NCBI GenBank assembly: GCA_037976565.1 | Contig: CP137666.1 | Span: forward strand, 372,001-436,000 | Direction: 5' to 3' | Length of the DNA stretch: 64,000 bases | Origin: Mesocentrotus franciscanus | Taxonomy: Eukaryota > Echinodermata > Echinoidea > Camarodonta > Strongylocentrotidae | Shown: positions 1-12,385 of the stretch, piece by piece | Position numbering within the stretch: position 1 is the first letter of the stretch | How the letters are laid out: every line of letters begins with the position of its first letter | Program-made: the position numbers and the translations under genes | Notes under the pieces: generated by a model | Database searches by the model: none | What the model saw: only the letters and a program-made list of their open reading frames with translations | What the model was told of the DNA's origin: nothing

Positions 1-169
1 CAATAGTGTCTGACAGTGAAGCCTAGCAATAAACGGGTTTCCTTGCATAATTTGAATATTAGGACACTGCTAACGTTTAAATTTCACAGGTAGGACATAC
101 ATGACATATTCATAATTCATGCAAAGTTCTTCAGAAATTGATGTTGGCTGCAAAAGGGACATAGTAGCT
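1..169. mobile_element. Right part of TTAA-flanked MITE (family A), cut by window edge
   Basis: The block ends in GGGACATAGTAGCT followed by TTAA at 170-173. It matches the ends of four other copies in the window (18109-18652, 30760-31279, 42316-44766, 51765-52293). The shared inner landmarks are the CTGACAG and AAACGGGTTTCCTTGCATAA words. Only the right part is visible because the left end lies outside the window. No coding capacity is evident. Confidence 0.8.
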
Positions 170-177
170 TTAAGAAA

Positions 178-3100
178 TTAATATTATCACAGATTTTTTT
201 TCATTTTTTTTCATTTGCAATTTGCTAGATGTACATGTATATAATAATCTTCTCCCGTAACTTAAACATGTGTCTTTGTATAAAATTATCATGTAGATTG
301 AAATCAAAGGTATTCTCTCTCTCTTTCTCTCTCTCTTTCTCAGCTTGCGACCAGTGATGGCTGAATATAATGGCAAGCTACTCAATCAGCTCTATAAAAT
401 GAGACAAGAGGCTCCTGATTTCTTCTACTCAAGCATTAAAGAAGACTTTGGCCTGAAAAAGTTAATTGACATCTTAAGATTTACAGAAGCACTTGACTCA
501 TTGCTCAATAATTAGCTCAGCTCTCTATTTGGTCTTCATCAGCTATGCAAAGGTTAACCTAGCCAACTCAGCCAAGTCAAGATTTGGTCTTGATTGACGA
601 CTCACAGACTAATTTGGCTCTATATTGGTCTTGATTCAATTCTGATTGAAAAAAAAATCATTTCTTGTTGTTAATGATTGGCTCTTCCAAACAACCTAAG
701 CCTGTACATGTGTCTGAAAAAAAATCATTGCCCCATTTCTCTCTCTCTCTCTCTGTATGTCTTAAATCAACTCTGATGTGAATGTCAGGAGGTATTTCAT
801 ATTGCCAATTGATCAGTTAATTATATCAAGCATTCCTCACATTTATAACTCTTTACATCTCAACATAGTATTTAGTGCCTGCGACTCAATAATAACTTTT
901 CATGCACTTATACTCAATATTCTATTCTTAAACCATCATTATAGGTTTTTTCTAGATTTTTTTTTCTTTTTTCAAGTACATGTGTGTACATCATAGTAAA
1001 TGAAATCTAGTAATGGTTGAAGCCATATACCACTCTTATGCTATATTTTTATAAGGTACCGTAATATATTGACTGTGCAAACTACTCTATCTTTCATCAG
1101 ATTAGTAGAATGTCAATATTTGGGCAATTCTGAAGTATTTTGTCATTTTGTGTTCCATACATTACCAAGTATTGTGGAGTTCAGATCATAACTTGACATC
1201 AAGTATGTCATTTAACTTCAAATTAGGTCTGATGTATACATGCTCAGCTCTGGTTGGGCTATTAACTCCATATCATGATGATGATAAAGAAAAAAAAAAT
1301 GTAATATGTTGTCGGTAACACGTGGGACAAAATAGCTTAGACTTGCCGAATACAAAAGTTCCTGTATATTGGTACAGGTGTTGGGGTTTAAGTTCTTGTA
1401 CAGTCATTGGTACAGGTGTTGTGGTTAAAGAGTTTTAACTCTTAAATGGAGATATAAAGTCATGGTTTTTAGCCCTGGCATATGTCCTTTGGCAAGACAT
1501 AATGTAAATTTGCCACTTTGCACCCAGGAGAGAAAGGGGGTCTGGTAGATGCCAAAAGCAATACGGTAGATATTGAATTCTCCCATATGCATTCTTTTAC
1601 AGTAGTCATACAGTGAGAATATGCCCTTGAGAACGAAACGGTTTTGTGCATGCATTGTAATTCTGATGATACGTCTGGTTGTGAAAGCTGTGTGCCAAAA
1701 ATGACAACGTTTTAGGGTTTATGAGTACATGTATTTTGTTTAGTGAATACATGCAGTTTTAGATTGTGTGTCTTTACCATTTCTGGTGCTCTGAGTTTAT
1801 TTTATTTAATATAATTGAATTTTCTGAAATTGTTATGGTTTGCAATAATTTTCATTTCATGTTGTGCTTTCGCTGTGGTACCAAAGTTCTATTCCTTGGT
1901 ATAGCAGTCAATATTTGGAGTTCTACAGTGAAATTTCATTTTAAGAGTATTGTTTATGAAGATATTTATTTTTTCTACTTTTATAAAGATGGATTGTACA
2001 TTTTATATAAAGATATGATGATGCCTATTTACATCACAGTTGTAAGTGTAGATAAGACACCTTACATGCAATCACTTACTACGCTATGTGCAATTAGATG
2101 TATACTGCTGAACCTTACAGGTACTAATACAATTGTGAGTGAAAATTAATTGAATACCGTATAGAACTATCTAATAATCCTTTTGAAAGCTATTTGAAAG
2201 TTTCAAGCAAAGTGATAGTTGAACAAGTGTTTAATGTCTTTCATATCCTTGTGTATATGGTGTTTACTTTATGGCATTATCTGCGTTTTCACAAATTGAT
2301 AATCGATAATTGATAAATTCCCTTGGTATTTGAATTTCTTGGTTATTTTGGTGCTTATGACAAATTGGATTGATTTTGCATAAAATCCCACAGAATGGTA
2401 AATAGTATCTATAAGCTGTTAAACATTTCATATTGGAATTATGTAGCTATGTTAATGATTTGTTTAGCTTCTACATAGTTAAATCACATGCTGTTATCCT
2501 AAGATAGGTTTGTGTGGGCATTTTAAATTGAAAGTAGGACAGAATAGTTTTAAGATTATGTGAATGTGTGAAGTAAAATATATATGATTAACAAAATGAT
2601 TAGGGGTGTATTTTCAATTTTGGTATATGCCCAAATATTTGTATCATCATTACGTATATTTGGACACACCAGGGTGATAATTTGGTATAATACTGATTGA
2701 GCTGTAAAAATCTCTTACATGATAATAGTGAATGTACAATTTAGATTTTATATAACCTATAATTTACTTTACTATACAGTAAGTTGTGTCAAGTGGACGT
2801 GAGCTGGACATGAGTCCTAGAATTTATTCCACACATTTCAATGAAATAAAATATTGTAGTTTATCTGATGATCAAATGAGCAATCCTGGTGGTAGAACAT
2901 TGAGCTGCTGAAATAAGAATACCTTGGATGTCAATTAATATTTATTATTCCATTGGGACATACATAATGTAACTAAATCCTGTTACGTGTCTTCTCAACC
3001 AGCTGCAAGCGTATATAATTTGGAGATTGTATCATTTATGTTTATACCCTTATGAATCACCTGTCAGACATTTGTATGTGAGCTTAGAAGTCTTGCTTTA

Positions 3101-3400
3101 ATGAAAACATTTCTGTAATTAAAGTTTATAAAATGGGTTCAAGAATGTAGCCAATGAGAAGCGTCAAAATGGATCATGTGTGCGTGCATTAATTTTAACA
3201 ATACGCACACAGAGAGCATATTGGTGATATCAGCCGTGCAAAAAGTGCGCAACAGAAAAGCATAACGCACAGCTGCGTGTAAATCAATGGATGTTTATCA
3301 TGCATTGCACAGTTTGGTTATGAGGTCACTGCCCTCGCGATCATTATTTCTGATGAAGGTTGCAGGTTTACAGTGTTTAATATCGCCTTGCTAAGTAAGA
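178..3400. other. AT-rich stretch, no gene recognised
   Basis: Both strands contain only short open frames of low-complexity, AT-driven composition. The longest is a 127-codon plus-strand frame at 1766-2149 with no recognisable motif. There are short CT runs near 316-340 and 738-754. It could be 3' UTR or an intron of a neighbour outside the window, but nothing here proves that. Confidence 0.5.
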
Positions 3401-3409
3401 TCGTCAACC

Positions 3410-3590
3410 CATTTTATAAAACAAATAATACACAGGTTTTCGGTCGTGACGTTATGGCGATGCAGCGCTATACGGGTATTCACAATATGGCACAAAATAC
3501 ACGCCTCGTGAATTTTATTGCACCGTAGTGAATAACCTCATGTGCTGCATCAACCATAACGCACTCACACCTGTGTATTATTTGTATAAT
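3410..3590. repeat. Inverted-repeat element (MITE-like)
   Basis: The left arm begins with CAAATAATACACAGG, and the matching right arm ends with CCTGTGTATTATTTG. Inner segments (GTTATGG..GATGCAGC against GCTGCATCAACCATAAC) also pair. A related inverted repeat with the same ATAATACACA outer word is at about 63620-63805. This is probably a non-autonomous DNA transposon, but I could not fix target duplications. Confidence 0.55.
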
Positions 3591-3599
3591 GTTGGTCAT

Positions 3600-6050
3600 A
3601 ATTGTATTGTTAAGATATGTGTGCTTGTATGTAACCCTTAGCCAGTTAGAAAGTGCAATATTGTCAAGAAGTATTTATAATACACATGTATGTACAGTAT
3701 CTTAGTGTAGGACGAACTTGGTGCAGTATTACAATCACTATATCAGTTTGATTGGACATTTGAAGAAATGAACTTGGCAATATATCATGAAGTAATATGC
3801 ACTGTTTAGTTCATTTATGTGATGGGATTGGTATACAATAGTTGTGTGCTGTGTAGTCCCACTCTTCACCTGTTAATCTTTTTTTTCTTCAAATCTATTT
3901 GTCTATCTAGTAGATTTATGCATAAAAGAACAAAAATGATTGCCACAAGATGTACAATGAAAGGATAATGTAAATTTTATTCAAAACCCATCTGTTTATT
4001 TTATATACAGAATTAAATAATATTACATTGCGTCAATAGCATAGATATAATGGCAGTTCCAACTACTACTGAAAAGAACAAGTAGGATTCCTGTTAACAG
4101 CGCCCTACATTATATGAATGAAGTATACCTGTATATGAAGTTTATCAAACTCAGAAAACATTTTTTTTTTTAATAATAAAAAAACATGTGTTTGCAGTTA
4201 TGCAGTCTAATTCCTCTTGTAAGATAAATTTGTAATACTTTTCATGCAACCTTCATGTTGTTTTATCAATACCTTGTATGGCTATAACACAATACCAATG
4301 TCTATTTACCTTGTTATGAAGAGGAAATGTGTGAATTAGTAAAGGGATGTGCACCTTTTATACATATTAAAGATTATCAGGAAGACTACATGTAACATGT
4401 ATATTTTTGGTTATTGCTATTTCTTTGTGAAATAACCCTTAGGCAGGTCATGTATTGTGGAAGCATACAGTTTAAGGAAATAGAGAGAAGCTCAATTATA
4501 CATTAGGTTTGGTGTAATTAACAGCAATGATGTAGTCAAGGCTGCCGGCTTAACATTTTAAACTTTTTATGTACATGTTACACAGCCACTAAATTATAGC
4601 CTTGACTATAACAATTATTAACTACAATATGATTTCCATGACCAAAACATATTCAACCCTACCGTTCACTACACAAAACAATGAATTTATTAATACCACA
4701 AAAAAAACACATTACTTGTATTATCATAGAACATGTATATTTGTCGTAAATGAATAATATAAAGTTAACCTTTGACTTGCAAATGCTTCGTTTTATTGTT
4801 AGTTTGGGCCTAAAATAACTTTTATCGGAATAGACTTTACCATGAAAATAATTGTTCCAGATCCAAGAAGAATATGGCCATTCTAAGCCTACACCAAAAT
4901 AATCAAGACTCAAATTGAATGAATCTGTTGCCTACAGCATAGAAGGAATTAAACCGGGATTAAATCAAATAAAACACTCAAATTATTCACTAAAATACTA
5001 AATTCATCCATTTCTCAAATTGGAATGAATATTCAGTTCTGTGATACACATAAGAACATTCACAGTTGCTTTACAATCAAGACCTGCTCAATCGTTATTT
5101 CAAACTACTATACATAATAGAACTTCTACATTATATCACATAATAACGGCACAATGGCAAGACAAAATCACGTACAATGTTCATCTGATTACATGATTCA
5201 TGTCTAGTCACATATACATAACAGCTGATATCTGTATTCCTGTTATGTTTGTTTAAAGCAATGAAGTAATACATATGTACCAGCATATTAAAAGTGGAAG
5301 AAGTGGATTGTACAGTCAAGCATAAACTAAACATCTACCGGTAGATGAAACAAATTAACATGTCAACCAAGATACATTACACATTTGTTGCAACTGGTTG
5401 ACTCAAAATACATACATAACTCTAATTTGCATTGTGTAAATTTAGGTACATGCTAACTAAAACAAGCTTATGTATTAGGTCTCTAAAAAAGCACATGTAA
5501 CTGCTGCATAATAGTTGCACTTGTGCCATTCTATTAAACAAAATATACAATGCCATTCCTTATATACATGTAAATTTGATAAACGTACCAGGGTGAATTT
5601 AATTTTGATTAAAGTTTATTCAGTGTGTGTTCATGCTCCTACAATTATCTTTCATCCATAAAGAGCCACAGATCTTAACAACATAATTACGTGAGTTCCC
5701 TTAATAGTTGAGTAATAATATCAATTTTAAAAATGTATTCAAATAAATAATTTTCTATTTTCGGCTGTCAATAAATACAAGGGCAAATTCAGGATTTGGT
5801 AAAAGGGGACCCAAATAGGAAACTGTTTGAAAACATTTTAAGGGGTATGTAGGTATGCCACGTTGGCTTTCAAAAGGGGGAAACAGCACAGCACAAATAG
5901 ATGCACTTCTCTAAGATGGATTTCCATGTTCCTGCTGGTTCCACATTTCAATATCTTTGTCACATACCGGTACATTAGAAATGTATGGAGATATGAGCGA
6001 AAAATGGAATCGTACCAAGGTGTATCATCATAGATGTTTGTTTGTTTGAT
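3600..6050. other. AT-rich intergenic stretch, nothing recognised
   Basis: There are only short frames without motifs. The stretch lies downstream (3' side) of the minus-strand DUF4542-like gene, so its right end may contain that gene's 3' UTR. Confidence 0.5.
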
Positions 6051-6054
6051 TGGT

Positions 6055-6060
6055 TTTATT
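6055..6060 (-). terminator. Candidate polyadenylation signal for the 6201-7607 gene
   Basis: AATAAA on the minus strand lies about 140 bases past the stop codon at 6201-6203. The position fits, but the surroundings are T-rich and repeat-like, so it is only a candidate. Confidence 0.35.
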
Positions 6061-6200
6061 TCTGCATTCAAAAAGATACAAATTCAAACTCAAATTACAA
6101 AAATTTGAACAATAAAAAATACAATGAATAACATGTTTACAAAAGTAATTAAATAGAAGGTCATGTACAATTATATCATACATCATATCATGTATGGTCA

Positions 6201-6361
6201 TCAGTGAGTGGGTGATCTAATGTCTACACCAAATGGAGATGGCATCTTCCTGAGCCATGGACTGTTTCTCCTGAATCCAAAGTTACCATGGTAACCAAAG
6301 ATAGGTTTGACATCTTGCAGGAATTGGGCATGGCCATTTACTTGGTCCATACAGTGTCCAG
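6201..6361 (-). CDS. Exon 3 (C-terminal) of C17orf98-like gene
   Basis: The acceptor is TATCCTGCAG before 6361. The exon completes a split GCT codon and encodes AGHCMDQVNGHAQF to a DIRSPTH end with TGA at 6203-6201. It carries the FGFRRN word typical of the family's C-terminus. Confidence 0.75.
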
Positions 6362-7607
6362 CTGCAGGATAAAAACATAGAAATAAGTTGTTGTTTTCCA
6401 TCAAGAAAAGAGTTCAATGACAATGTATTGATGGTGAGAAAAACCATGCTCTATAAGGCATCCCTTTATCATATGATATATATTGTTATTATTATTATTA
6501 CTATTATTATTATTACTATTATTAATTATTATATTATAATTATTATTATTACTAGTATTATTATTATCATTATTATTAGCTACTAACTTTAAAATACACC
6601 CTTTTGTGTCAACATATATACAAGAAAGTGTGATGACAGTACCTTTGGCAGATCCAGGTGCTTGGTTGCGTGCGTGGAGGTACTTGTACCCTGACCCGGA
6701 CTCAATGAATCTGTCGATGACTGGCCCATCAATTGATGTGCCTCCTTTGTCCTGTAGGAAGGGAACAAAATTTGAAACATAAGTTTTAACTTATAATGCT
6801 ATGTTTGTAAAAAAAATTTAAAAATTAACTTTTACATAAACTCATAATTAGATAGACATGAAAGGAATGCCTTCATTTTCAAGAACTTAAAATGTGTCTA
6901 CATGTATATAGGTCTTAAGGATTTAATTAAATGCAATAATAATAAAGTATAAAAATGGACGAGTCTTTTCCAAACTTATAATTCAGAAATAAATTTCTAC
7001 CCAAGTTGATACAACATGGCCATGGGGTTGACTGGTTGAATTGACGATACCAAAATGTGTGTTTTGTATTTCATAACCTACACTGTACATGAAGCTCTAT
7101 ATAGACTAATTGCTTATTACTATTAGGTACATTTTCAAGTCTATCATGCCCAATGTTTGAAAAGCTAGTGTTAAGCTTTGGTGGTTCCTCACTCTTTGAC
7201 TGTATACACAACAATCAACAGTTATGTGCCTGGAACATCCTCAGAATTATCTCATATTCTCCAAAGAAGAAGAAGTTACGGACAATGATATATGAAAACA
7301 CTACTAGGCCTACAGTATTCTACCAAACATCAGACTAGTCTGTATATTACCTGTCCTGTTTTCCTGAGAGTTGTGCTAACTTGAGCTCTGGTGAAATATA
7401 AATTCACATGTTTATCCTTTTGTGCATTATAACCTGGGATAGCAGGTCCTAGTTTCGGTTGTGCCATCGAATAATCTTTTGCTATAGTGTCTATCGCGAT
7501 ACAATCCAATAAGAAATTCTTCTCCAACTCCTCTAATTCGTCAACAGAAGGAGTTGGTGGCCCGCGTGGTGTCTTTTTCGTCGTCTTTTTGCTGCAGTGT
7601 CAGGCAT
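6201..7607 (-). CDS. C17orf98-like protein (DUF4542 family), three exons, apparent frameshift in exon 1
   Basis: Coding segments are 7607-7351, 6751-6643 and 6361-6201 on the minus strand, all with GT-AG introns and agreeing phases. The protein has a basic, proline-rich N-terminus, then LEKNFLLDCIAID, a PGYNAQKD word, an RKTGQDKGGT segment across the first splice junction, and a C-terminal part with GYHGNFGFRRNSPWLRKM. As I remember vertebrate C17orf98 (DUF4542, about 150 residues), it has the same order of motifs: a LEK-F-LD start, P-YNAQ-D, LRKT-QD-GGT and G-FG-RRN. The family is of unknown or possibly ciliary/sperm function; I do not assign one. The ATG at 7607-7605 reads in the wrong frame unless one base is added to the five-A run (7586-7590, T on the plus strand). 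With six A it runs cleanly into the conserved frame. This is either an assembly error or a real lesion. Confidence 0.75.
6478..6580. repeat. ATT/TTA microsatellite
   Basis: An imperfect run of ATT/ACT triplets lies in intron 2 of the C17orf98-like gene. Confidence 0.85.
6643..6751 (-). CDS. Exon 2 of C17orf98-like gene
   Basis: The 109-nt exon is bounded by CTTCCTACAG and GTACTG. It encodes DKGGTSIDGPVIDRFIESG and GYKYLHARNQAPG, and leaves phase 1 for exon 3. Confidence 0.75.
7351..7607 (-). CDS. Exon 1 of C17orf98-like gene, with apparent 1-nt deletion
   Basis: The exon encodes the LEKNFLLDCIAID and PAIPGYNAQKD core and ends at a GTAATA donor. The frame is open back to a TGA just upstream of the A run at 7590-7586. 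The nearest ATG (7607) needs one extra A to join it. An alternative is that this segment begins at an acceptor-like CTGCAG near 7592 and the true start is upstream. Confidence 0.6.
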
Positions 7608-7901
7608 TTTGATTTTCACTCCTGTTTTTATGCTGAAATGATGATAAACGCTAAGCTTTAGCTCTCAGTATCGAGTTCAGGGCTATATGAATAGTACACT
7701 GTTTACAACAAGCGTGCTGTAAACATGCATCTGCTACCAAGCCGCTTTCAATACACCTGTACACCGCATGTTGCCTAGCAACACGTAATTGATTGTACTT
7801 CCGTGTATAGCGCCATCTACTACAGGTGAACCAAATTCGATGCAAAAATTTGCTCTCCAAAGAGATATCAAAATTCCTATAATAACAGATATATATTTGA
7901 A

Positions 7902-8096
7902 TTACCAAGTCACAGATCGCTTTCTCCCAGGTGTAGAGGTTCTTGGCGATAGGTTCCAATCTCTCTTGGTCGCTTTAGGTGTTTTCATCAGAGTGAAGTC
8001 AAGTATTGCTTTCACCCTTGGTCTTCTGAAGTAGCCTGAAGCGTGTTTATCACTCAATGCATCATAGGAATTGATCAGTGGCTTCCTGTTTGTCAC
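7902..8096 (-). CDS. Exon 4 (C-terminal) of two-module DUF4542-like gene
   Basis: The acceptor is TTTTGAAG before 8096, and the exon is 65 codons including TAA at 7904-7902. It encodes VTNRKPLINSYDALSDKHAS and a basic tail, with phase 0 at its start. Confidence 0.6.
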   Translation of the reverse strand: MTNRKPLINSYDALSDKHASGYFRRPRVKAILDFTLMKTPKATKRDWNLSPRTSTPGRKRSVTW

Positions 8097-9145
8097 CTTC
8101 AAAATAACAAGCGGTAAAGTGGCTACACGAAAATTCAAGCAAAAAGAGCAAGCTGATTTATATATGAAAAGATGAAGCTAATGACTAAAGGGTCAATTCC
8201 TCCTCGTATAACAGTCTAATCTGAGGATTTGAGGGTACTCAATTTCACTGAATCAATAATATCTTCAACTGATGAAGAATGTCAAAACTAAAACTATATA
8301 ATGAAAATTGAATATAATAATTTCATTTTACATTTTTAAATAAAGAAATCATCATGAAGATCATGTCACTTTTTCCTTTGAGCAGCTAGTACACTATGGT
8401 ATCAGTAGACTAATATACCCACCCCTATTTTCATCATTCTCCTCAAATATAAATACCTGGTTAGTTGAGCAGACACTGTCTACTACGAAGTCATTTTCTC
8501 TCTGTCTAAGAGCTCCTTCTGATTGTGATCTTGGAGTTCGTCGTCGAGCAGACAGAGAACAACGAGTTGGTGATCGACTTTGACGTGTTGGAGTGAGTGG
8601 TGAGAAGGGACGAATAGGATCTGGTTGCCAGATGTTGGGTAGGTACTGATATATCACAATAAACAAGTTATTTATTAGTTTAGAATTTATTATCGTAATG
8701 AGCAAAAACTGGGGGGGGGGGCAGAAAAAAATCCGCAACACCACAATGTGGCATAAAGGGCAAAAAAATGAGAAAAACCCGGAAAAATCATGTCATTTTA
8801 GCAACATTTGTAAATCACTGGTATCGAATTAGAAATAAACCACGTTTGGATTTTATTGGGGGTGGGGCAACTGCCCCAAGCCCCCCCCCCCACCCATCAG
8901 TACACCAGTGGTTTAACAATAATAACTATGGTAATAATAAAAGCAATAATAATGGTAATGATAATTAAAATGATAATGATAATAATAACAATGATAATTT
9001 GATTAATGATATAATGAAAATAATGATAATAATAATAATGATGATAATAATAAAAATTATAATATTGATAATGATAATAACAATAATGAGAATAATGATT
9101 GTGATAATAATAATAATAATGATAATAATAATAATAATGATGATA

Positions 9146-9180
<35 letters not shown>

Positions 9181-12045
9181 GATGATGATAATGATGATGA
9201 TGATGATGATAATGATGATGATGATGATGATTAATCATTATTATTAAGGAGCGTTCAAAACAAAGATTGATAGACTCATAAAATAGGTAAATAACATTAT
9301 GTTACTGAGGGAAGAAAAAAGTGAAAGGGGTCTTCTGAAAGAAGCAAGTTAGGGGTCATTATTATTAACAGCAATATGAAACTATTCGTACCGCGGTAAA
9401 AAAGGAAAATTAACATTTACATTATCCCCATAACCAGATAAGTTATTCAAGACATAAATAGAGCGTTAATGATATTGTCACTACACATATAAAATCCATA
9501 CTTTTGATTCCATAGCTTTCTTGACTAATACTCACCACCTATTTGTAAAAACAAAACAAACAAAATATTTGCATGGTACTCTTAATTAATGACCATAGTC
9601 ATATAAAACGCTCTAAAAACATTTATTTTATAGCACCTGAATAAAACCCACAAAACAACTTTCCGTCCGGATTATCATTACCATTGCAGCTTTTATATTT
9701 TGATAAGGAACCAGCAAACTACCGGCAGGGTTTTGGGGTGTATGTTATCCTGGATGACCCCCCCCCCTCCCCAGCCCCCTGTCCTAGTTGGAATGCCATT
9801 AACCAAAACTGACTTTGAAACCAATCATCCAGGAAGGAATCCGCCCCTAATTCTCTTAGGCCGCCATTTTGCTAGAAGAGCAAGAATACAAATGAGGTCC
9901 ATGCTATTGTGTCTCGTGCGTTACCTGCCACATCCAAGATTTTTTTTCTTTATAAATAAGCTGGGATATATAATGAATTTCAAGTGAAATAATACTTGTT
10001 TTTTATGTAAATTTATGTTCATAATATCACAAAACTTGGTAATGTATATAAAATATACATCGTAATCAAATTCACGTACATCGGACTTACCCAGGGATTT
10101 GTATTTTAACAAAATAAAATTTGATTGTCTTGACCCTCTTCTGGACCCAATTACAAAGCTGACATATATCTTATTTTTGTTTTGTTCTGTGTTTGTAAAC
10201 TTATAGGTTTTTATAGGTAAACTTATAGGTTTACATAAATTAGAAATGTTTGGGCCCTTTTAGGAGCAATTACCAAATTTAGGTCATTATAATAATTTGT
10301 GATCGTAGAATAGGATTCAACTCTGTCAGATTTTTACATGGCAGCTATCGGACGCCATGGTGATTGCCGTGAAAGCAGTCATCACAACAAGCAAACACCC
10401 GAGTTGACATGGTAGACAAACATCATCTTAAAGATTTTTAGTTAAGTTATGTCATCTCTTTGACCAAGCAGACCAAGATACTTCTCGTTTTACTGACACA
10501 GTAGTAATACCCACTAAAATTCTTTAGATGTTTCATTTGGTTACAAGTTAAAGCTGGGATTCCTTTGTAGCGCTAATGCATTGGCAAACTTATCGATGAA
10601 GATGAGTTTGTTTTACTAATCTCTCCGTAAATAAGGAAAGGTGTTAAAAACTCTCTATTGTTTGAAAGCCAATCTGTAATGTTTGAGAAAGGAACCCTCA
10701 GAAGAATATCATCTAGTCCTACTTCTTTAAGTATTTCACATTACCAAATGTTGGTCATGTCAACGGACATCACAAATATTAAGGTAAAATTTAAAATATA
10801 TGATTGTCAACAAAAGTCCCTCGAGAATGTTCGTATTCATCTCACTCAAAATATTATTCCAAATATAGGTATGAAGGTAAAGGCCTTGATTGAAACACTA
10901 GTAACAAACAATCTAATGAGGTGACGGGAGCTTGGATGAATTAGTAATTCATTAAGAAGAAGAAAAATGCACCTTTCCCACTAAAAAATGAAATAAAAAA
11001 TGAATTGAACAGAGTATAAACTATAGAATGCGGCTATCCTAATGCATTTATCAGGAAACGATAACTGTTTTCTTTTCTTTTAATCTCCTAGCTATACAAC
11101 AAAAAATAACAGACTTTAAACCATATCTTCTTTGGGAAAGTCGATTTTGCTCATGCAGGGCCATCGTCGTGGAATGCTCTCCCTCGAGAGAATCATAATA
11201 GCAGATCAGTTGAAGTGTTTAAAAATAATCTTAAAAGTTAAAACGTATCTGTTTAATTCGGCATATAATTAATTGCTCTGTCAGTTTTGTATGTTATATC
11301 TTACTTCTACTCCATTATTTATAATGCAACTGCATTTATATGATCTCTTTTGCTTGTTGTTGTTGCTGTTTCACAAGTGCGCTTTTAGCATATTTTGATT
11401 TCAAGTGGATTCTTATAAATTTCATATATTATTATTATCATTATAATCTAAACCAGTCATGTTTATCCCCTGTGTTTAGCTGGTTCACTGAACATTGTCT
11501 TCCAACATTCATTTGCAGACGAACAATGAATAAGATGATATTGATTGTATCAATTGTCTAGCTTTGAATGAAATGATTCGATCAATTTGAATGTTTTTGT
11601 CCGAATCTAACAACGACCTTGGACTATGTGGACCTTATTGTTGAATTTGTCAACATATATCTTTGTCTATACACGGTCATTAGCTTGCAGTATGTTTTCT
11701 TTGGGCCGGCATGTTTCTGTTGTGCCAAAATACTAATATGGTTATGACGTTGTTTAATCTAAAAGAAGGAGTGGAAGCAATATGATGCAGAAGATACTAA
11801 CTAAATTAACCAAGTTGAATGGTTTTGAAAATGTAATCTGTTATATGTATGATAATTCTAGGTATAAATCCTTTTGACTGCTAAGGTAAATTTTTTTCGA
11901 ACTGTTATTTTTGCTTAAATAAACAATTCAAACACTTAAATACATGGAACTGTAATTCACGGAAAACAACAAAATCAAACTTAAAATTTGTTAGGTCCAT
12001 TAAAGTCTTCTGTATACTTTTCTTAAATCTATTCTTTATTACTAT

Positions 12046-12076
<31 letters not shown>

Positions 12077-12290
12077 ATGCACCCTCACGCTAAAAACTAA
12101 CTTGTTAATCAACATTGAAGAAGGCCAAGGTCCGACATCGTTCTGAACATGTTATACCTTAATATCTACATTTGCTTGATCCAACCATCATAATGGTTTG
12201 CATCCAGCATAAACATGTCTATTGAAGTATCAAAGCTATCATTTTTAAAATCCTGTCAAACTAATTAACAGCTTATAGTATTTGAATACT

Positions 12291-12323
<33 letters not shown>

Positions 12324-12347
12324 TTTCAGCTCCCAATCAATTCTTTG

Positions 12348-12385
<38 letters not shown>

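Noticed and set aside
1766..2149. 127-codon plus-strand frame
   Set aside because: Its composition follows the AT-rich background, with no motif, no splice support and no repeat homology.
8897..9247. His/Tyr-rich and Met/Ile-rich frames
   Set aside because: They are translations of an AAT/GAT microsatellite.
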